From assembly GCF_905475465.1 (NCBI RefSeq), contig NC_062254.1, positions 8,748,001 to 8,812,000 on the forward strand: 64,000 nt of DNA, in the 5' to 3' direction. The position numbers and the translations under genes are program-made. The notes beneath the pieces were generated by a model. It made no database searches, was not told the DNA's origin, and saw nothing but the letters and a program-made list of their open reading frames with translations. Positions 35,501 through 44,774 of this stretch are shown here, piece by piece. This DNA comes from Pieris napi (Eukaryota; Arthropoda; Insecta; Lepidoptera; Pieridae). The first letter of the stretch is position 1, and each line of letters begins with the position of its first letter.

Positions 35501-38500
35501 AATAAGTTTATTAGGTGAGGTGATGAAATTAGATTGGCGAACAAAACTTAGCGCCTGCAGAAATCTATAGATTTTATGCCGTCAGCAACATAACTTGTCA
35601 AAAATCAAGTCTCGCAACGCGAAATGCGTTAAAAAGTAATGAGATCCATGTAATACCAAGTCGGTTATTTTATTCAGACTCTTCTTAAGGACCATCTGTC
35701 TTTATTATTACATAATTAGTTAACCTAACAACATCTTGTCGTCAATGTAGAATGATAACCTCGTATGTCAAAAAACCATTAGACTCTTATGTCTCGTTTA
35801 ACTTGTATAACCAAGAAGTAAGGACTTATTTATGTTATCAATAAATAAGTAAGGACTTATTTATATTATTAATAAATAAGTAAGGACTTATTTATGTTAA
35901 ATTACCATCCAAAACTATGGACAACAACACATAATATTTTAAGGAACATTGACGTAATGAGACATTTTTTTCGTTTCTTGTAATGTTTGGTTCTCTGGAC
36001 ATACAAGTTTATCATATAGGGACGTTATAAAGAATAATCGACGGGCGCACCGTGCCGCTAGATACAAAAAAACTTAAAAATGAACTTCATGCCATAGTCA
36101 TACCTTCAACAGCCTAAACTGAAATCTCGTTTAGGGCAATCGTAAATATTTGAAACAAAATATACTGTAAAATAAGTCTTCTTCAATTCACAACTGTTTT
36201 GAACAAAGGTCCTGTTGTATCTAGTACACAACAATAACCTTACCATTTTAATATGTATCAAAATATTTATTTACCCCTTCATAAGTATTAATGGTTTGGT
36301 CAAAGCACCAAGTCATTGTTTAGAAGCGCGGCATCCAAAATTAAAATAGCCATGATGATCGCCAACCTTCGCAAGGAGATGGCACTATAAGAAGAAGAAG
36401 TATTTATGGCTACGGTGAACATTTATTGATATTTATTGATTAAGCGGGAAGCAGTCTACAATATAAGTATCTGCATTGACGAATCAATGAAGTACTATAT
36501 AAATTTTAAAATAGCAAGATTTATTCTCAAAATGTCTGAACCCTCATTGACATTAAAAATCTCTTGTTATTTTTCGTAGACGTTACCAAATTACGTTAAG
36601 GAATAATTTAATTAAATTAATAACATAATAATTATTTTAAGCTTCACGTAGCCTTAATTACATTTTGTTGAAGATTTTTAAAGTATAAGCAGGCCGAATA
36701 TTCAATAATTTAGAATAATGTTATCTTTAATTATATTTTTGTTTGGTATAGAAAAAGGATAATAAATTAATTATTTGATTTTCACATCAAATAGCGTATC
36801 CTTACACTCGATAAAGCCAATATTCATTGATTCATAAGCCGACTATATAGAGAGGTAGGCAACTGAGTACGCGCGTAACTTTGCCCATGTATTATGGCAA
36901 GATTTTTGGCAACCTTTTTAACTTATCCTTATAATTTATTCTATTAACATAAAACTATAATATAATATAATAACCTTAAAAAACCAGTGACGCTACAACC
37001 TTTGTAGGGCTGGGCCTCAGATTTCTATATCTGTTTCATAATTGTTTGTCAATCTAATAGGCAAGCCGGTTTCCGCACGATGTTTTCCTTCACTGTTCGA
37101 ATGAATGTTAAATGCGCACATAGAAAGTCCATTGGTGCACAGCTGGGGATCGAAACTACGACCTCCGTCCACTGGGACAACACTACTAAATTAAACCATA
37201 CGGAATCATTACACTATCTATGGCTGAATCGTTCTTAAATTCATTCGGTAGTTCTTAAGTTTCTCGCGATTATACAGAGGAACGCACCAGTAAGCATGTG
37301 GCGTTTTACGAGTATAATATTAACAATAAAAGCCCTTTATTCACTGACCTTTTAACATGCTACTCTTATTTAACAGTAGTATCTTAAATCTAATTTACAT
37401 AGCGAAAATAATAATTGATTAGCAACCACTTTGGTCAGGTTGTCTGTCGAGATAGGCCTTCCCCAATTGTTTCCACGTCTCTCTATCCTTGGCAGACCTT
37501 CTCCATCCTTTTGGTAGATCGTCCTCCCATCTTTTAATACCACTATAATGAATGATGTAAGGATATACACAGTTTATCTGTAAATGAATTCTATTTTTCA
37601 GAGAGATGTTCACGTTGGACAAGCGTATGGATTAACGGAAACAAGTCCAGTAGCAACATTAGCACCTCTTGGCTTCAAGAACTATACATCTGTTGGTTAT
37701 GCTATACCAAACGTCGAGCTTCGGATAATTGATAGCGAATCAAATAATTTGGGACCTAATGAGGTAACACACAACTCTTGTAGGTTTTTATATGCTTCAT
37801 ATGGCCTCAATGAAATTTTCTTAAAAATAATAAATCGTTTATTTTCAAGGAAAGCGGTACATTTAGAGAAAAAAAGCACAATCAGCCATATATACAAATA
37901 GTCATGTCATTATTAGGGTCTGTGTCTACATAAGTTCCAAATTAGCTATAAATTATTACTTATTGGTAGGATAAACACTATTGTTGCGTTTCACGACTGT
38001 CAGACAGCGCTATTCGTCACATAAAGTCAATCATAAGTTATGAGTCCGATGAAGTGTCAAATAACACAATAATTTATCTTCCAAATAATTTATGTATCCA
38101 TACCAAATAGCTATATTTGGTACTTTATCCATACATTGTGAAACAGACCCTTAATATCATAATGTCATAATACAGAACAGTTAAGATATTTATAAATATT
38201 TATTAAGACAAAGCTATTGATGAATTATTTAAAATAATTTTTTATTTTGTTTATTTTTATAGAAACATCTGTCGAAGCAAGTTTGACAGTTAAATTTCAA
38301 AACTTACATAGAAACCTGAAACTAAATTATCGTTGTGTAGTTCGGTCTTGCGATGCCAATAAACAGCTTATAGGCCGGTCACGGTACGAAAAAATGCTAT
38401 TGACTTTAGGAACCTAAACTCATCAGAATCTCAACTAGATTGTTTTAAGAAAGCTATTAGTTGGCCCCCAGTTAATTTATTTATAATTGTTGTGTTATAT

Positions 38501-41500
38501 TCGACAGTATGAAAAATAAATTGTTATGGTAATCTGTATGGTTATGGTAAAACATGCATTTTGAAAGCGTTATGGAGTAAAATAACATACATCACAGAGA
38601 CTGGTACGCCATTTTGAGTTTTAGCAGGTTCTTGTTATTACTAAATGAAGAATCTTTAATATGTTTGAATAGGTTCTATAATAAAGACCGTTTTTCTAAT
38701 CTTTACAAATCTTTAACATTATATTAAAACTTTTCTCGTTATTCGACATCCTAACTTCCTCCAGTACTCTTTTATCTTCTATCTCAGCTTTTTTTATCTT
38801 CTATTCCGTTTTTATAGGCGCCCTCTTCCCCTTCTTCCCCTTGGCCCATTGCCACTTCTGTTTTCGGGCATAATGTAAGACATCTATAACTTTTGTTTTT
38901 CGCTTTTTACTTTATTCTTCTTATTTTTGCACGCGTCTTTCCATTGCTTTCTGGCACGCCACGTTAGAATGTCTTAATTAAACGTGGGTGCTAACCTATT
39001 AGCACCATCAAAAACATCTAATTATAGCACAAACGAACTTTTTTAGTATCTGACCTCATATCACGTGTAAATTAATGTTTAAACAAAATTATTATAGAGT
39101 TTGTCACACTCTTGTTTGTTTATGATTTACTCAGCTCAACTCTTCTCGAATCGTCTAAACTTGTCATGGACTAAATTTATATATTATCTAATCTTCTAAT
39201 AGTATATTTATGACAATAATTCAGTTGAATGAATCAAAATAAGAATATTTCCAACAGTACATGAATGGGCAAATGGTAAGAGAATATATAAGTGTAGATT
39301 TATAAATAAGGTGTACCATTAGTCCGACGCACTATGGAAATTCGAAATCAAAAATCGATAACTTTTTTATTTTTCAAGAAAGACGATTAAATTTTTGCAC
39401 ACGCATAGGGTGTTAAATAGGGCTTCAAATAAAAATGCTTTACTTTTATTAGAGTATGTATGTACTATAAATAAATGATAAAAACAACAGTTTAAAGAAA
39501 CTTCCTTTACCTTATTTCCTTATCGACAATATAGTGAAAAAAAAGTTATTTTTTCATTACTATATTATAACACAGCAATAATAAAGGTTATAGCTATTTC
39601 AATAAGTATATTTAAAGCACCGGGAGACGTCGGAAATTGTCAAAAGTCTCGACGAAGTTAAAAGATTGAAGCGAATAGATCTGAAATAGACATTCTTTGA
39701 CATACTTACTTTGCGGAATTAAAGAAAACATATTCCAAATGAAAATCATGCAAAATTACTAACAAACCAAAACAAAAATTTCTTTATTAAGTAAATAGTC
39801 TTAAATCTATATTTTAGTACATCCCTTTTAGGTTCAAGAACCTGTGTTAGGGATGAACGCTCTTTCCTATATGTTAATACTTAATCTACTTAACAAAGCA
39901 AAACAGTAAAGGTACTTAAATAGTTAATTAATTATATTACATACTTGAAAAACCAAACTACTGGCGATTGTTGATATTAAATCGTAATAACAAGTGAGGT
40001 AGATTAAAATCAATCACACCATCGTCTTTCTTTTATTTTTACTAATTACTATATTATATTTAAGTTTCACTCTTATACTATTCAATAAAATTTAAAAGTG
40101 CGTCAAAAACAACATTAGTAAAATATACTTAAAAACTAGAGATAGGAGTCTGTTTTATATTTATTTAATTGTAACATTGTTTGGAAATAAAAAGCTTTAT
40201 TATTATTTTTATACCTTTGAGGCAAATTATTTAATTCACAAACTGTAAATCTTTCTTATGTTTACGAGAATACTAAATAGCCAATTTTTTTTATTTCTAT
40301 TTATCCCTTTTTTATTATTGCTATATACGTATGCTATGTGTACTTTATAATTTAATTATTAAAAAGAAAATTGTTTATGTAAGATTAGCAAATTTTGAGG
40401 ACAATCATACACCGACGATTAACTCACGTGTTTTGAAGACTATCATCATTTCAATATTATCTCATTCCAACAATATCAGAAACATTGGTACATATATGTT
40501 ATATAGCAATGACACACTTTTAAGTCGGTTAAAAATATCTGTAATAAATACTATTAAATTTCTTTATAGGTTGGAGAATTACTAATCAAAGGGCCTAACG
40601 TTATGAAAGGATACAAAAATAACCCCGAAGCCAACAAGCAGGCGTTGGTTGAAGATGGCTGGTTCCGGAGTGGTGATTTGGCCAGTATTTCTGATGATGG
40701 AGTACTAACCATTGCTGATAGGTTAAAGGAGCTGATCAAGGTATAATATACAACATTTCGATAAACTTAGGTATAATACCAAAATTTAATTAAATAATTT
40801 AACTTGACTTGAATTTTTTATTCACGTATAATCTTGAGAAATCCACTAACTGTACTTGGACTTAACTTCTAATACATTATAACCTCTTTAACATATATAA
40901 ACGCGATATTATACTAAATAAATACATATATTTATTCGAGTTTTTCGGATATTACGGTCCACAAATACGCGTGCAAACTTGTCTAACGTCTGCGCTCTGC
41001 GTGCTCATAGCGTCTACATTGAGACATCATGGAACATTACGATCTAGCCTAACTTAAGACTAATAAGTAATTTAAGTCTAACCTAATTCACTAATAAGGA
41101 TAATTAACATAAAAAAGTGTCCAATATCACTTACAGTCTCTATTAAAGGGAAGACACTCTATTCTTATGTACTATGGTTTCACTTACCACTGTTTAGCAC
41201 TTAAGACTAACGTTCACTAACACTGAATCACTAATTCCTTGCCCAATCTTCTCAATAGCTTAACAAACGAATGATTCTTTTTAATTTAATTCAATTTCAC
41301 TTGTGAGATCATTCTTCTTTGACGTGTCAACTACTAAACCAAAAAAGTAGTTAATTACCGCTTCTACTTTATTACTCGTAGTAGAAATAGCACAGCAAAA
41401 ATAAATTAAGTTATGGAACTTATCGATGATGTTATAAACAATCCTTTTCCAGGTCAGCGCATTCCAGGTCGCTCCAGCTGAACTAGAAAGTGTTTTAAAA

Positions 41501-41746
41501 GAACATCCAGATGTCTTTGACGCAGCAGTTGTACCTATACCAGATCCAATCACTGGGCAAAAGCCAAAAGCCTTTGTAGTGTTGAAAGACAACAAACACA
41601 CAAGTGATAATGATATCCTAGCATTTGTTAGTAAAAGAGTTGCGCCATACAAGCGAATTAAGGAAATTGCTTTTCTTAATGAAATACCCAAGAACCCGTC
41701 GGGAAAGATTATGAGAAGGACACTTGTTGAAAAATATTGTTCGTAG
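22673..41746 (+). CDS. Gene 2: 4-coumarate--CoA ligase-like / luciferin 4-monooxygenase-like acyl-CoA synthetase, complete
   Basis: Join of eight exons: 22673-22855, 28338-28548, 30065-30421, 31990-32175, 35294-35415, 37602-37763, 40570-40740, 41453-41746; 561 aa. All introns are GT-AG and phases match gene 1. Core motifs are YSSGTTGLPKG (residues 214-224), IPMYHSYGL, GQAYGLTETSP (about 359-368), WFRSGDL (438-444), DRLKELIK (457-464) and PKNPSGKIMRR with Lys549. The predicted reaction is ATP-dependent acyl-AMP then acyl-CoA formation. The hinge reads VSAFQVAPAELE where the family has a Lys-Gly pair, an unusual change beside an intact A10 lysine. The N-terminus (MFVSRFEKIVECRIVSFLRR) adds about 27 basic and hydrophobic residues before the usual start, compatible with a mitochondrial presequence. 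The C-terminus EKYCS is not a PTS1. Gene 1 is its upstream tandem paralog. Confidence 0.9.
23482..23518. repeat. TA dinucleotide microsatellite
   Basis: About 18 TA units in gene 2's first intron. Confidence 0.9.
24574..25100 (-). mobile_element. Internally deleted PIF/Harbinger transposon
   Basis: The ends gctggtcatagacggactgc (from 24576) and gcggtccgtatatggccagc (ending 25100) are inverted over about 45 bp with mismatches, and TTA(A) flanks both. The minus strand encodes the start of a Harbinger transposase near the right end. The remaining body is GC-rich non-coding DNA with cgaccgc/gcggtc motifs. The nuclease domain is deleted. Confidence 0.75.
24847..25029 (-). pseudogene. Harbinger transposase N-terminal fragment
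   Basis: The minus-strand frame begins MDEETLLLVLSLRKRRCRR, then SLWVRPILQSREQHGIFHTL and FHQLR. The polybasic run followed by W-V-R-P-x-L-x-x-R-x-x-x-G-x-F is the characteristic start of HARBI1-type transposases. A frameshift follows: the family's FFNYFRMS continues in another frame, and then the sequence stops. The DDE nuclease is absent, so it cannot be active. Confidence 0.75.
25763..25984. repeat. Dispersed repeat A, copy 2
   Basis: Near-identical to 998-1215, differing by scattered substitutions. It lies in gene 2's first intron. Confidence 0.75.
26259..26408. mobile_element. 150-bp deletion derivative of the MADF Harbinger element
   Basis: Begins aggccgatttacattatctt and ends acactaagataatgtaaagc plus ggcct, with TTA on both sides (26256-26258, 26409-26411). 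Interior blocks gttgaaacatgtaaacgcta and cctttcaagttgtactaaag match the two ends of 5815-6508. The MADF frame is gone. Confidence 0.85.
27620..28315. repeat. Insect repeat with nested palindromic MITE
   Basis: The outer repeat carries ggctcaaccgattcttatga and ggggtgtccaccccaaaac. It is interrupted at 27867-28170 by a palindromic element, then resumes at acccttaattttcacccctc. It ends 23 bp before gene 2 exon 2. Confidence 0.6.
27867..28170. mobile_element. Palindromic MITE with TAAAATTGTAAA ends
   Basis: Arms of about 72 bp contain cgttagattgtaatctatct and gcgagattgtaaactgtcga, with only a few mismatches to the right-hand inverse. Confidence 0.8.
28338..28548 (+). CDS. Gene 2, exon 2
   Basis: Acceptor ttgtag, donor GTAAGT. 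It encodes VCGITDRQYTYGQLYKHS through GGVVTTLNPVYTS. It is 211 bp like its gene 1 equivalent and has roughly 50 percent identical residues by eye. Confidence 0.9.
29628..29805 (-). pseudogene. LINE polymerase C-terminal fragment
   Basis: The minus-strand reading KRPDGMSLIPWEMGRALVWD followed by ATCVDT matches the highly conserved tail motif of many metazoan non-LTR polymerases. The gtttggtccctgtggcagtg block (family C tail in reverse) is at its left end. Confidence 0.65.
30065..30421 (+). CDS. Gene 2, P-loop exon
   Basis: Acceptor cttacag, donor GTGAGT. It encodes EVQRQIAMSDTKLIF, then LLYSSGTTGLPKGVELTNRN. It is 357 bp. Confidence 0.92.
30495..30925 (-). pseudogene. LINE fragment, family H, copy 3 (longest)
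   Basis: Minus-strand open frame with GICIFYRIYHGECSKELFSL, then FHHRTSRHN and RRSTTERFLRQFLGRTTTMW plus NQLPTEVFPNQFD. It is the C-terminal extension of a non-LTR polymerase. Its 3' tail (gtgtccatggcggtatcact on the minus strand) runs to 30495. It is in gene 2's third intron. Confidence 0.75.
30989..31162. mobile_element. Palindromic MITE family F, copy 2
   Basis: ccctgcgattctgtaactca at the left and tgagttacagaatcgcaggg at the right, flanked by CTA. Most of the left arm is deleted relative to copy 1 at 10831. Confidence 0.8.
31690..31953. repeat. Dispersed repeat G, copy 2, beside gene 2 exon 31990
   Basis: Matches 11295-11640 with one internal deletion: aagaataaactttattatac, caatatacaggatatttagg, tgatttctacataacacaaa. 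It ends in gaaatgttagtgataattt about 37 bp before the acceptor. Confidence 0.7.
31990..32175 (+). CDS. Gene 2, exon with MYH motif
   Basis: Acceptor tttttcag, donor GTAAGT. It encodes TNQDAALAIIPMYHSYGL through IDLFFLAPPL. It is 186 bp. A repeat ends about 37 bp before the acceptor. Confidence 0.9.
32287..32545 (+). mobile_element. SINE S1, copy 3 (fullest head)
   Basis: Starts agcagtgttggcctaatggc (A-box region), B-box ggttcgattcccggc, then tttctatgtgcgcatttaaa and ends ccaaagaggttgtagcgcc-like block. It is a Pol III tRNA-derived element. Confidence 0.8.
33065..33205 (+). pseudogene. Divergent family C fragment
   Basis: Reads RLVDITGDRRAGSYLGQRIR followed by GNAARIFGTLPKGTPF then a stop. 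This is the same protein pattern as at 46370, with different codons. Confidence 0.6.
33628..33993. mobile_element. Palindromic MITE with TAGAAAAGCG(G/A)TGCCGTTA arms
   Basis: Left gtgccgttaactaacggccg and right cggccgttagataacggca are inverted within arms that begin agcttaggt. There is no coding content. It is in gene 2's fourth intron. Confidence 0.8.
34454..34507. repeat. 54-bp hairpin with 24-bp stem
   Basis: tatttctttggctcc on the left and ggagccaaagaaata on the right around a 6-base loop, extended by tagttttt/aaaaacta with one mismatch. Confidence 0.8.
34905..35215. repeat. Probable LINE tail
   Basis: Begins caaatcaaaatcaaatcggt and contains acaggcacaccgc, then aaataaagtttattattgtt. 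This is typical of a reversed 3' untranslated end, but only one copy is seen here. Confidence 0.4.
35294..35415 (+). CDS. Gene 2, exon with IGGAP motif
   Basis: Acceptor tttcag, donor GTAATA. It encodes MLFLSSYPGVKAKHIERC, then TIGGAPLPKADIEAFLKKVE. It is 122 bp, as in gene 1. Confidence 0.9.
35816..35899. repeat. 31-bp tandem repeat, about 2.7 units
   Basis: The unit is aagtaaggacttatttatgt followed by tatcaataaat. The second unit differs at two or three bases. It is in the intron between 35415 and 37602. Confidence 0.85.
36985..37195 (-). mobile_element. SINE S1, copy 4
   Basis: cagtgacgctacaacctttg at the left and the head complement ggggatcgaaactacgacct at the right, with an internal deletion. 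Confidence 0.7.
37395..37560 (-). pseudogene. LINE polymerase tail beside gene 2 exon 37602
   Basis: The minus-strand reading KRWEDDLPKGWRRSAKDRET then WKQLGKAYLDRQPDQ is the conserved R-W-x-D-D-L ... W-x-x-L-x-x-A-Y end of RTE/Jockey-type polymerases. Confidence 0.65.
37602..37763 (+). CDS. Gene 2, exon with YGLTE motif
   Basis: Acceptor tttttcag, donor GTAACA. It encodes RDVHVGQAYGLTETSP through NNLGPNE. It is 162 bp, as in gene 1. Confidence 0.9.
37915..38150. mobile_element. Harbinger-like MITE family K, copy 2
   Basis: Ends gggtctgtg... and ...tgtgaaacagaccc, with TTA at 37912-37914 and 38151-38153. It is shortened near the left end compared with 20127-20365. Confidence 0.8.
38151..40569. 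other. Gene 2 intron without identified repeats
   Basis: AT-rich sequence. A gaaataaaaagctttattatt motif near 40180 resembles a retroelement tail, but no family could be matched inside the window. The plus-strand frame at 40331-40585 overlaps the next acceptor and is not a gene. Confidence 0.4.
40570..40740 (+). CDS. Gene 2, exon with SGD motif and hinge start
   Basis: Acceptor tttatag, donor GTATAA. It encodes VGELLIKGPNVMKGY, WFRSGDLASISDDG and DRLKELIK. It is 171 bp. Confidence 0.92.
41453..41746 (+). CDS. Gene 2, terminal exon
   Basis: Acceptor ttccag. It encodes VSAFQVAPAELESVL, the C-terminal lid, and PKNPSGKIMRRTLVEKYCS before TAG. The Ser-Ala at its start replaces the usual Lys-Gly; no nearby alternative acceptor restores it in frame. 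A transposon-like repeat begins about 50 bp after the stop, and no AATAAA is obvious before it. Confidence 0.92.
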   Translation, partial: VSAFQVAPAELESVLKEHPDVFDAAVVPIPDPITGQKPKAFVVLKDNKHTSDNDILAFVSKRVAPYKRIKEIAFLNEIPKNPSGKIMRRTLVEKYCS

Positions 41747-41794
41747 AAGACTTATCTCTATTCATAAACATACACCCATATACACATTACTTGT

Positions 41795-42205
41795 ATATAT
41801 AGGTCTGTTATCTAAAGCTGGCGGCTTCAACCCATTTACACTTTGTACTTGTGTAGTGTCTGTGAATAAGCGCGAGGCGTGACGTCACACTGAATATGCA
41901 TCATGAAAAGACTGTCCGTCTCTCTCGCGCTCGGTCAAGCTTATGAGTATAAAAGAGACAGTTATTGTTTTGCTTTAGCTACTGTTTATAAATACATGTT
42001 AATCTTTTTCTCATTATTATTTTGGCTGTGATTGTTTACTTATTTGGTTGGAAGTTAGAATACTTAGAAAAAATGTCTTATGAAATAATTGGTTCCGGCA
42101 GAACATTAACAGGACAATTTCGTGAAATAGTGTACAATATTTTTCATTATTTTAAGCATTTTAATAAAAACAGTTTAATGAACGAATTGTTAGTAAAGTA
42201 CGCAA
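41795..42205 (+). mobile_element. Family D element, copy 2, at the 3' flank of gene 2
   Basis: Reverse-complement match to 8930-9260: gtctgttatctaaagctggc, tctcgcgctcggtcaagctt, and the tail gcattttaataaaaacagtt. It may supply the gene 2 transcript end, because no AATAAA precedes it. Confidence 0.65.
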
Positions 42206-42639
42206 TCAAAATAATATAATATATTATCGTATAATATATCATATCCAGAAAAAAACAAAACCCAACCTTACTAAAACCAAAGTAGACTAAATATAGCTTG
42301 GCAAAAAAGTCGTATTTTTAAACATACTGTATAGTGAAATTGCATTAGTGTGAGTATTGTGAACGCGCCAGCTTTCGATAACCGACCTATACAGTCTGAA
42401 TTGCGTTCGTGTCACTCCAAATTCAGTGCGACAATAAAATTAAGTTTTCATATGAGTTATGACAATTAGTTTTTAGAAGACTTCAAAAGAAAACAGAAGA
42501 AAAGCATTTATAAGACGTGTAAATTTTTGGTGTATTTTCATAACCCCTCGTTTTCCCAAATATGTATACGTCCTAATTGGATCCTTATATTCCTACACTA
42601 TTTCTTTTGTATTATTCGGTTCATCGTCGAACATTGAGG

Positions 42640-43170
42640 CAGAATAAGAAATTCCACCTGTATCACCTTGACGCCTGTCGTTCCACAACTGAGCGTTATT
42701 AAGACGAGCGTTATTGAGCGTTTTGCCGCGCATCACCATTATCAACCTTGCGATTCTGTAACTCACTTTTCGAACTCTCACAGCGGTTTTCGCAGCGGCG
42801 GTCGCGCTCAAATCAGTCGTGAAGCAGTCATTTTATGATTTGGCATTCTGATAAGGCGGGAGCTTGTAGTTTATTTTTTATTTACTGATATTTACTGAAG
42901 TGTTTCCGAACCTATTCGCTCTGTCATTTGAGCGTTTCCATACGTTAGTTTGGCTTGGGTCACGCCGTAATGTTTTATCTTAAAGTCCTTGGCCATATTA
43001 GATATGATTATACTGAAGTTATTTCTGTTTACTATTGACTTCATATCAAGCAGTAACCTTTTCTTTGTCATATTTTATACGCACATGTTTCAAGAAAAGA
43101 GCGTACCAGTATAGGCTCTTGCAAGCCCTCTGCCATTGAGAGTGTCCATGGGCATTACTTAACATAAATT
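42640..43170 (+). pseudogene. LINE fragment, family H, copy 4, with two insertions
   Basis: Starts cctgtcgttccacaactgag. It is interrupted by family F at 42747, resumes at tactgaagtgtttccgaacc, is interrupted again about 42917-43088, and resumes at aagaaaagagcgtacc to end at gtccatgggcattacttaac. Confidence 0.65.
42747..42878. mobile_element. Palindromic MITE family F, copy 3 (one arm)
   Basis: cttgcgattctgtaactcac through atgatttggcattctgataa and ggcgggagcttgtagttt. The second arm is missing. It is inserted in the family H LINE fragment. Confidence 0.75.
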
Positions 43171-44089
43171 GATTCCCCTGCCAGTTTACTAGGAGAAATA
43201 ATTGTCTTAAATACAATGTCAATCAATACAGAGTAACTATATTTTTTACATTTTATTATAACAAACACCCTGACGACATAAATTGAACTGGGCAGAGAAG
43301 GCTGCATTTCTCGCCGTTTGGGTAGTTCGAGATTAACAAGTACACATCGGTATGTATTTGATTTGAATAAAATCGATATTTTCTTATACAAAGATTGGAG
43401 TAAGACGTCATGTTAGCATTTAATACATTGTTGTTAGAGCTAATCGTTCCGATATAATTTAAATTATGTGGATGGAATTGGAAGAAATGGGGGATTGTTA
43501 TACATTTGTAAATAGAAATAAGTAATATGATTAAAAATATGCGCATAATATGTAAATGAAATGAAATAATATTTGTGTTACCAAGAAATATACAAATTTG
43601 ACAGTTTAATCATAAGTTTTATAAGATATTACTTCCTTATTTTGATATTAGTATCGTGATTAGAAAATAAACATAATTCGCAATTCCATATATTTTTTAT
43701 TGTACTAAAACATAATGATTCAACAACATTCAATTTATTGTACTACACCGATTTTCAATTATAAACCTTATTATTAAGCACAAGTAGAGAAAGATTTAAA
43801 GTTGAAACAAAGTTGCATACGAGAATCATGTAAACTTTTGGAACATTTTAAGTGAAGATTAATGTAGAACTTTAGCCAATGATAAATATCTTGGCATAAA
43901 TTTCAATCCCAAAAGTGGAATAATCCGTAAATCTGTGGTTTGCCTTGCGGCGTTATCAACTAGATTTAATGTAAATGGATTTGTAATGTCCGTCCGATTT
44001 AAGTCTCGTAACGACACCGTGAACGTGAGTTAAATTATTTTTATCGTTTTACAATTATCTTTATCTTTATATTGTAGACTTGAATTCGA
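43171..44089. other. Spacer without identified content
   Basis: I see no gene, SINE or palindrome here. The minus-strand frames at 43155-43546 have no recognisable domain. Confidence 0.4.
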
Positions 44090-44680
44090 AGAGTTGCAGC
44101 TCCTTACAAACGTTGTGTAGAACAAAAAAAAGGGTGCGTGTACATATGTACGCGAGTAAGAAGTTATACTTCTTTGGCGTTATCAAAAATAGTTTTTGAT
44201 TGCATGCAAATAATTAATTACAATTAAATAATCAAAGACTGGAAAAGTAGTCATTATAGTCAATAAAGTTCAGTTTACATTTGAAAAATTAAATAAATAA
44301 ATATTTATTTATTCTCTTACAATAAGTGTAAGATAAGTTCTACTATTATTCGAATGATGTTTTTAAATTATGTCCAATGCCGTAACATCTTCTGTGGGAA
44401 CTTAATTCTGTTAATTTTGTTTCACGGTGCGCGCGCATCGTAAAATTTCACTCTCATCAATTTTTCATAACGCGCCTAAAGAAGTATAACTTCAAAAACT
44501 TGGCGATTAAAAAGAGTGGCGGAGAGTTTATTGCCAGTTCTTCTCTTCCGTTCTACGCCCTTGATTTGAGAACTGGCAGTAAATGTAAAATTAGAAGCAT
44601 TAAATCTACGTATATATTTCTTTTTTGACATAAGTGTACCTTATTGAATAAATTATATTTGATTTTGACTCAAAACGAAC
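44090..44680 (+). repeat. LINE 3'-UTR family B, copy 2, split by family E
   Basis: The left piece 44090-44131 (gttgcagctccttacaaacg) and right piece 44498-44680 (gcgattaaaaagagtggcgg) are contiguous, reversed, at 56250-56475. The 365-bp family E element sits exactly between them. Confidence 0.8.
44132..44497. mobile_element. Repeat family E, copy 2
   Basis: Begins gggtgcgtgtacatatgtac and ends cctaaagaagtataacttca. It matches 14158-14523 at high identity by eye and is inserted in a LINE tail. Confidence 0.8.
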
Positions 44681-44774
44681 ACTTTGTAAACGTCACTAAA
44701 TTTAAAAATGGAACAATATTTTATATAACGATGTCGATGGAGATCTCGGTCAATACATTGAATTAATAATATAA

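Noticed and set aside
35816..35899. CRISPR-like array
   Set aside because: Units are directly adjacent without spacers, and the context is an animal intron.
41281..41691. 136-codon minus-strand frame
   Set aside because: It is a shadow of the last coding exon of gene 2, which has clear ANL motifs on the plus strand.
42022..42219. 65-codon plus-strand frame after gene 2
   Set aside because: It overlaps the family D repeat, whose other copy has no equivalent open frame.
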